DNA from: Rhizophagus clarus
Taxonomy: Eukaryota; Glomeromycota; Glomeromycetes; Glomerales; Glomeraceae
DNA length: 64,000 nucleotides
Direction of reading: 5' to 3'
Assembly: GCA_015698045.1 (NCBI GenBank)
Contig: BLAL01000285.1
Span: forward strand, 3,474,001-3,538,000
Positions 57,890-64,000 of the stretch are shown here, piece after piece. A program made the translations under genes and the position numbers. The first letter of the stretch is position 1. Each line of letters starts with the position of its first letter. The notes below the pieces were generated by a model. The model was not told the DNA's origin. It did not search any database and saw only the letters and a list, made by a program, of their open reading frames with translations.

Positions 57890-58790
57890 TATTTATTTTA
57901 ATTGTTTTTTAAACCAAATAATGAAAAAAATTAGTCTATTAATATTTTTAATGATTTATTAAAATTATTAGTCATTTGGCTGGTTTTTAAACCAAATGTA
58001 TGTTTAAAAATTATTTTTTAACAGTTTATTAAATCGGATAATTGAAAAAAAATTATTTTTTATTGACTTATTAGACTGATCATGAAAATAATCATGTATT
58101 AAAAATATCCACGATTATTTTCTATTATTTTCAATTATTTTCTTTTTAGTTTAGTCAGCTGATCAAAACAACCAAATATAAAAATAGTCAAAATAATTAC
58201 AATAATTTTAATGTGATTATTTTTATGATCACAGATTTCTGCAACCCGCAATAATAAATAGAATAATCAAAAAAAATAATTTTTTTAATAGTTTTTAAAT
58301 TGAATACATAATTAAACAAAACTAATTAATTTATTATTTTAATGGTTTATTGAACCGGATAATTAAAAAAAAATATTTTTTTTGATTTATTAAACTGAAT
58401 AATTAATAATTATATTCAGTTTGTTTAACTGAAATTAATAGTCAATTATTTTAAAATAAATTTTATCCATTAAAAAAAACAACTTATGAATCCGTTAAAA
58501 AATAAATTAATCCATTTAAAAAAAAATAAATTATCAATTATTTCTGTTCAAATAAGCAAGTAAAAATTAATTAATTTTTTTAATTATCCGGATTAATAAA
58601 TAAACTGTTAAAAAAATATTACCTACTTTGATAATTAAAAAAATGTTTTTAATAATAATGTAACAAAAATTGTATTTCTTTTTTTAACATTTTTTGTAAT
58701 TGTTCTAGTAAAAAAAAAAGAAGACATTTTAAATGTTTTTTTTTAGATTTAAACGTTTTTTTTTAGATTTAAATGTTTTTTTAGATTATT
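57890..58790. repeat. Degenerate AT-rich minisatellite next to the LINE 3' end
   Basis: About a dozen drifting units contain GGTTTATTAAACCGGATAAT-like sequence (itself nearly palindromic: TTTATTAAA, ATTATCCGGTTTAA). From 58730 a shorter repeat TTTTTTTTAGATTTAAA(C/T)G occurs three times. Confidence 0.6.
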
Positions 58791-58939
58791 TAATAAAAAA
58801 GAAACATAAGTTATTAAAATCATTTTAACAAAGAAAAATGATGTTAATTGTTTTTTATTAATTGTTTCTAAAAATGATACTAATCATTTATTTATTAACC
58901 GTTTTTTAACAAAAAATGATATTAATACTTTTTCTATTA

Positions 58940-61900
58940 ATTTTTATTTTTATTTTTATTGAACAGATATTAGAAGCGAACACATAAATTATAAACACAT
59001 CAAAATTGATACATGAAAATAAGAAATGAAACTAACTAATAGAAGCGAACTAAATCTACTTCGACGGTGGAGTAATTATATAACGAACTATCTAAAAATA
59101 ACCAACTACTTCTAGAAACATTCAATAATTAACCCACTACCTCTTTTACAGCCAGTTAAAAACCAGGTAAACCGAAGCCCGCTCTGCAGAAAAGAAAGTA
59201 ATAAAACCATATATAAAATTCTATATAAAGTATACTAACTAACTACTAGCGCTACGAAGTAAGATTACTGTAAAATTCAATAATATTTTTACCAAAATAT
59301 ATATTATTACGAATACTATCTAGAGCATCAAATTTATATTCTAATTCTCTATCACTATTCAAAATATTATTAAACGGTCGAAAATTTTTTAAAGTTAATT
59401 TTTTCTTTTTTGTAATACCCAACGAACGTTCAAATTCTTTTATAAAAGAACAACGACGTATCCAAATTTCTTTAAATGTTTGTTCATAAATGTACTGCCT
59501 GATCTCAATAATGACTAACAGTAATTGTTTACGAGGAATCCACAAGTTGAGAATTTGAGTCAACTCCAATGGTATAAAGCCTTTGATGAGATCCACAAAA
59601 GTAAAATTGTCAGGATCTGTATTAATTGTCCATATATTAAGCGTCAATAAGGCAGAATAATCTGTAATGTCTGGATTATATTCAAATAACAATGATAATA
59701 AAAGATCAATTGTATTATTTTTAATCTTTAAAAGAAGAGATCGATGTTCATCACATGTCCACACGTGATCAAACGTTTCATCTTCCAATCCACAACTAGG
59801 ACATTTCCATCCATCGTATAATTCTAGGAATGATTTCTTCATTTGTTCAATTGTAGGAATCTCTTCTATAAGAAGATGAACTTTATGAGCTTTAACTTTA
59901 GAAGAAGACATTGAAGTTTCATTATTAGCAATATCGCAATTGAGGCATTCAAAGGTAGAAGTCCAATCAACTTCTAATTTTCGATATTTAGTATTCCTAT
60001 GTAGGTTGATAAATTTTTCCAGGCCTTTAATACGACTAACCATCTTGATGAATTTTCGTAAATGAGTTTCAATGATGATATTATTCCATAACGGAAGTAC
60101 TTTAATGTCAGGAGCAGTATCTATAAAGGTAATAAATCTATCTTGGTCAATGTGAGCGGATTTTGCTAATCTATCCACGTAATTATTGCCATCGCAATCA
60201 GTGTGTGCAGCTACTTTAAACATTTCTACATGTAAGTTCTGTTGACGAATAATTCTAATCAAAATTGACCATAGATAGCTATTGTTAAGTTTAAAATAAT
60301 CTCGCGACGTAAGGGAGAAATTATTACATTTAAATCCCTCAAACATGGTAATCACATTTAAGGAGTCAATGTTGATTCTCACTTTACTTCTATAAGGGAC
60401 TACCATAAGAGCTAAAATTACTGCTAAGAGTTCGCCTCGATATGCTGAAGGCCATTTATCAATCGTAGTATAAAATTCTACGTGAGGAATACCAAAGGAT
60501 CTATCAAGGTGAGCAAACGCACAGCTAATGTTGCATTGTTCAGTGCCTAATTCAATAAGAGATCCATCAGTGAAAAATTCAAAAATACAGCAATTTGGAT
60601 TATCAAATATAGCGAATTTTCGTTGAATTATAAGTAATTCATTTCTAGAAAGTCCTGGTTCTAACAGTTCTAAAATAATATTGTTTTGTCTGATCACGTG
60701 ACTTCTCGTTAACGTACTTTGAGAAAGAGCATATTTTTTCTTAGCCTGATCAAAAAGATTAAAAACATTAAAATTAATCATTTTTCTACGCTTAACATCT
60801 TCTTTAGTAAATTTAGTAGCCGATAAGAGTGGTACTATATGTTGTGGATTAGCAGTAAAAGCACAAACACCCATACTTGAACGATTTACAGTATTAGCAG
60901 CACAAAGTGTATCATCACAAATGGTAACGTGAGTAGATGTTGATGTTGATTGAGACATGTCTGCATGGTAATGTCGAAGAAGAATGTTATTCTCATCAAT
61001 AAAGCGTTGTACTTTTCCAAATAAAATCGAATTATGTTGAGGGCTATATACAACAGATAATGATTTATCTTGTTTGTCTATATCATAAGATTTAGTATCT
61101 TCAATATTATCAAAGAATGTAGTAAATTTGTTGTAAATCTGTGGTTTAATGTTAAGCCCATCTACTGTAATGAGTTTCTGGATATCCATATACCATTTCT
61201 CTTCTTTGTTACCACGACCAGGAATGGATTGGAAGTAATATTTATTACATATATCAGTCCAATTGAGTAAGCGACGCTTGTCTCCTGAAATAATTTGTTC
61301 TACAAACATAATTTGGCGTGAGCGTAAAATTGTGCTATATTTGGACAAAAAGTCAAAAGTAGCTACAGATGTAAAATCAGTCTTTCCTCCGGCTATGGTA
61401 GGAAATCTGCCTTTGTCCACGACAAGAAGTGTAAAATCATTCTGTCTCATCAAGTTGATCATATTGAGTAAATAATTATTCTTCATACGTCTAGGGATTT
61501 TATCAAAAGGAATACCCTCTATCAGCGGTCGAGAACACCAGAGTAGTTGTTGTAGCAGTTTCAAGCGAATTTCAGTGATTCTTCCTAAAATTCCATTGTC
61601 ATTTAATTGAATGCAAAAATTAGTAATTTTTGCTTGAAGTTGATTCTCGTAAGGATTACGATAACCATATATATAAGAGTTATCTAGTATCGCATTAGGG
61701 GCAGTACGAGCAAATTTGAGCTTGTTTTTAAACATTCGACGAAAGGGAACAAATAAACGATGAATTAAATCTGGCGATAGGACGAAAACCTGTGACCAGT
61801 ATTCAACACGAGGTATAATAATCCTATTAAAAATATATAGGATATGTTTGTCAGTAATTTTCTTTTTCCACATAAGGTTCGTTAGGTGGTCAATTTCCGC

Positions 61901-64000
61901 TTTAACTTTAGAGATAAGAAATTGTTCATCATTTTCAATATTAAAATAAACTCCCAAGATACGGGTAGGTTCATGAGGGTGTTTGGCCTTGATACTAATA
62001 GATTCCCTTCCAAATTGAAGATTGATCTTGTTATTATAATTGTGAGAATAGCGACGCTTGTATATCTTAGTTCTCATCATAAGTTCAGATTTCTCTTTGT
62101 TTATCTGGATGTCATTTAATCTATAGAAGGAATCAGCGATGGAGAGCATAGATTCCAGCTTATCTTTCTTATCAGTAATCCACTGCGTGTCATCCATAAA
62201 TGCCAAAGCCGGGACATGTTGTTCTATCACAGCTGAATTCAACTGTGGTATTTGCTGTATATTATTACATGATACAGTGTATCCCAATTTTTGTTGGTTA
62301 ATTTCAGCAAGTAAAGGATCGTAATAAATACACCATAGAACAGGTGAAATAACTTCTCCTTGGTCTATGCCTGTAAGAACATCATAAGCAGTCGTCTTGC
62401 CATAGGCTGTTATAACTTGGTTTGTTCTATCTTTAAACAAATCTAAAATTAAATGAGTGAATTGCTGGGGTAGTTTAATTCTGTCCATCGCTTTTTTTAG
62501 TTGGAAGGTATTAACACGATCATAGGCCTTACCCATATCTTGTGATAAAATCCAAAGTTCATGATTATTATCAATAGCGTCCTGAATGATTTCATTAACG
62601 ATCCTTATAGGTTCGAAGGTAGATTGTTTAGGCAAACCAGCGAATTGGTTTGTCTGTAAAATATTATATTGTTTCAACGTTGAAGTTAGGCGACGATTGA
62701 GTAACGTAATAAGCGCTTTACGAGCAGTCTCAAGTAGTGTGATCGGTCGAGAGTTTGATAATTCACAATTAAAGGGTTTGGGCTTGGCGATAGGAAAAAC
62801 GGTTGCTTCTTTCCATTGTTTTGGTAAATAACCAAGTTGTATAATCTTACATATCAAGTAATATAAAATATCATGAGCTGTAGGACTAAGATGTTGTAAC
62901 ATTTCATTGGAAATTCCTGAGGGGCCTGTAGCTTTGCCTTTAGGAAGGTTTCTAATAACATCCAGCCATTCATCACGTGATGGAAGATCCATGAGTTTTG
63001 AGTAAATATTCTCATTAATATGGCGTAAAGGTTGATATTGATCTTTCCAACGTCCTTGGAGTGGCTTTTTTCTGTTAATCGAACCTGCAATTGTTTGGAA
63101 ATGATGATTGGTTTCTTTGAGAACAGCTGATTCACCTGTAATCAGTGATTCATTGCCTTGGGCGTCTTTCTTAAATATTTTTTCAATCGAGATATAAATC
63201 ATCTCTTCTTCTGTGATCGAGCGAATCATAGAGGCTTGGTTGTCCTTGAAATTAGTACAGCGTTTTTTGATATTAGAAACTATTTGTTCCTGAACCATAA
63301 TATCAAGTTCCAATTTGAAAAGAAGACGTAAGTGTTTTCTAATTTTACACAAATTCTTCAAAAACAATTTGAAGTCATCAAGTATAAGAAAGGTGAAAGA
63401 CGATGAAAGATCTGAGCATTCATATCTGTCCAATGTCGTGTTAATGAGACGTTGGAATTTGGACCATTTAGCAGAGACACTATAAGTAATAGAAGCGGAA
63501 GCATTCAGTATCGAACGTGTTTCCAGTATACGATTAATGATATATCTTAGATCGAAGTAAATTGAAAGCTTCTTTTCTGGTGTAGATTTAACTTTATTTC
63601 TAGTGACTTGCTTGTTGACTATACGAGATTTAGCTACTCTCATGAGGGTTTGTCTAAACATATCCCAGAGGGTATTGATGTGACGAGGTTTAACGATGGA
63701 AAAATCTTTCATTAATGTATTCTCAATTTCTAGGTCCAATTGAGTACTGAAATTCTCCCAAGTATATTCATCATCCTTGTCCATTTCATCATATTGAAAT
63801 ACGGTCCTTTTGATATGTTTCTTCTTTTGATTGGATGTGTTCAAGGAAACACCTGTCATCTGTACTGTGTCCAATGACAACGTTATAGTTTTATGATCAG
63901 TATCAAAATGATCGTTCTCTATCACTGTGCTATTAACGCTTTTCTCTAACATAGATAAAGACGCCCAAATATAATCTAATCTTGACTCCTGTCTATTAGA
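58940..64000 (-). mobile_element. LINE copy 2, apparently intact where visible, runs off right edge
   Basis: Same family as copy 1 and on the same strand. The 3' untranslated part spans about 59251 to 58940 and ends in CAATAAAAATAAAAATAAAA on the minus strand, a LINE-type simple tail. The 5' part (ORF1, start of ORF2) lies outside the window, so the target duplication cannot be checked. Confidence 0.9.
59252..64000 (-). CDS. LINE ORF2: endonuclease end, reverse transcriptase, RNase H, zinc motif (5' partial)
   Basis: Open from the window edge to TAG at 59252, about 1,582 codons. Counting from Met at 63952: the endonuclease C-terminus comes first (SRLDYIW just upstream, TDHKTITLSL); reverse transcriptase spans about 350-750 with PIAKPKPFN, the catalytic ALAFMDDTQWI near 584 and LGVYFN; RNase H follows with FFTDGSL (about 1126), YRGELLAVILAL (1176), NIDSLNV (1195) and HTDCDGNNYVDRLA (1246), all expected acidic residues present. 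A C-terminal CPSCGLEDETFDHVWTC (about 1390) is a zinc-type motif. APE endonuclease plus RNase H suggests the I/Tad group of fungal LINEs. It mediates target-primed reverse transcription. No break was seen, so the gene may be functional. Confidence 0.9.
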   Translation of the reverse strand, partial: SNRQESRLDYIWASLSMLEKSVNSTVIENDHFDTDHKTITLSLDTVQMTGVSLNTSNQKKKHIKRTVFQYDEMDKDDEYTWENFSTQLDLEIENTLMKDFSIVKPRHINTLWDMFRQTLMRVAKSRIVNKQVTRNKVKSTPEKKLSIYFDLRYIINRILETRSILNASASITYSVSAKWSKFQRLINTTLDRYECSDLSSSFTFLILDDFKLFLKNLCKIRKHLRLLFKLELDIMVQEQIVSNIKKRCTNFKDNQASMIRSITEEEMIYISIEKIFKKDAQGNESLITGESAVLKETNHHFQTIAGSINRKKPLQGRWKDQYQPLRHINENIYSKLMDLPSRDEWLDVIRNLPKGKATGPSGISNEMLQHLSPTAHDILYYLICKIIQLGYLPKQWKEATVFPIAKPKPFNCELSNSRPITLLETARKALITLLNRRLTSTLKQYNILQTNQFAGLPKQSTFEPIRIVNEIIQDAIDNNHELWILSQDMGKAYDRVNTFQLKKAMDRIKLPQQFTHLILDLFKDRTNQVITAYGKTTAYDVLTGIDQGEVISPVLWCIYYDPLLAEINQQKLGYTVSCNNIQQIPQLNSAVIEQHVPALAFMDDTQWITDKKDKLESMLSIADSFYRLNDIQINKEKSELMMRTKIYKRRYSHNYNNKINLQFGRESISIKAKHPHEPTRILGVYFNIENDEQFLISKVKAEIDHLTNLMWKKKITDKHILYIFNRIIIPRVEYWSQVFVLSPDLIHRLFVPFRRMFKNKLKFARTAPNAILDNSYIYGYRNPYENQLQAKITNFCIQLNDNGILGRITEIRLKLLQQLLWCSRPLIEGIPFDKIPRRMKNNYLLNMINLMRQNDFTLLVVDKGRFPTIAGGKTDFTSVATFDFLSKYSTILRSRQIMFVEQIISGDKRRLLNWTDICNKYYFQSIPGRGNKEEKWYMDIQKLITVDGLNIKPQIYNKFTTFFDNIEDTKSYDIDKQDKSLSVVYSPQHNSILFGKVQRFIDENNILLRHYHADMSQSTSTSTHVTICDDTLCAANTVNRSSMGVCAFTANPQHIVPLLSATKFTKEDVKRRKMINFNVFNLFDQAKKKYALSQSTLTRSHVIRQNNIILELLEPGLSRNELLIIQRKFAIFDNPNCCIFEFFTDGSLIELGTEQCNISCAFAHLDRSFGIPHVEFYTTIDKWPSAYRGELLAVILALMVVPYRSKVRINIDSLNVITMFEGFKCNNFSLTSRDYFKLNNSYLWSILIRIIRQQNLHVEMFKVAAHTDCDGNNYVDRLAKSAHIDQDRFITFIDTAPDIKVLPLWNNIIIETHLRKFIKMVSRIKGLEKFINLHRNTKYRKLEVDWTSTFECLNCDIANNETSMSSSKVKAHKVHLLIEEIPTIEQMKKSFLELYDGWKCPSCGLEDETFDHVWTCDEHRSLLLKIKNNTIDLLLSLLFEYNPDITDYSALLTLNIWTINTDPDNFTFVDLIKGFIPLELTQILNLWIPRKQLLLVIIEIRQYIYEQTFKEIWIRRCSFIKEFERSLGITKKKKLTLKNFRPFNNILNSDRELEYKFDALDSIRNNIYFGKNIIEFYSNLTS

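Noticed and set aside
1-64000. tRNA, rRNA, CRISPR arrays, LTR retrotransposons or viral genes
   Set aside because: No cloverleaf with both boxes at tRNA spacing, no rRNA-like conserved stretch, no regular direct-repeat/spacer array, and no protease, integrase, capsid or long direct terminal repeats were recognised.

Overview
The window looks like an accessory, transposon-rich stretch of an arbuscular mycorrhizal fungus genome, most likely Rhizophagus or a close relative (Glomeromycotina). This rests on the very AT-rich composition, fungal-size GT-AG introns (about 50-110 bp), an ion-channel gene with a repeat-like cytosolic N-terminus, and a resident set of LINE, Helitron, CACTA and hAT-type elements. 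The species is inferred, not shown. No tRNA, rRNA, CRISPR, LTR retrotransposon or viral element was recognised.

Layout. 1-4.7 kb: decayed LINE (ORF1 and part of ORF2, minus strand). 5.7-9.8 kb: a possible small spliced gene followed by a series of poly-T/AG acceptor-like modules with short W/F-rich exon-like pieces. 9.9-13.7 kb: tandem arrays, one inside hAT-like ends and one split by a complete 680-bp foldback MITE with a TA duplication. 14.2-17.2 kb: a coiled-coil gene relic and a 2.3-kb element with 46-47 bp terminal inverted repeats carrying three tandem intron-plus-micro-exon-like units. 17.8-22.3 kb: a broken multi-exon CACTA (Tnp2-type) transposase gene interrupted by a hAT-like element. 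23.1-25.5 kb: broken purine-rich gene and minisatellites. 26.7-28.0 kb: a non-autonomous hAT with a perfect 8-bp duplication. 28.1-32.1 kb: broken Helitron Rep-helicase. 32.5-35.8 kb: hairpin satellite inside hAT-like ends. 36.0-37.2 kb: intact two-exon gene of unknown function. 37.4-43 kb: further palindromic arrays and a small retro-inserted fragment with a 14-bp target duplication. 43.2-44.4 kb: intact five-exon membrane-protein gene. 46.2-50.2 kb: intact eight-exon TRP-like ion-channel gene. 50-58 kb: gene-poor, with a decayed zinc-finger-like relic, a perfect 32-bp palindrome and three ~300-bp tandem units. 58.9-64.0 kb: a second LINE copy whose ORF2 is open to the window edge.

The genes with the best claim to be working host genes are the membrane protein (43.2 kb), the ion channel (46.2 kb) and the unknown two-exon gene (36 kb); the LINE ORF2 at the right edge may be a working element gene. 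Several disabled frames are broken by stops that C-to-T changes at CpG or CpA explain, which suggests methylation-linked or RIP-like decay. The most novel-looking signals are (i) the three tandem units at 54.6-55.4 kb, each with three successive inverted repeats, one showing two compensatory base-pair changes, and a 30-residue ORF open in two units; (ii) the short exon-like modules at 5.7-9.8 and 15.0-16.2 kb; and (iii) one hairpin satellite carried inside two different hAT-like elements. All splice models and element ends come from reading the sequence only.
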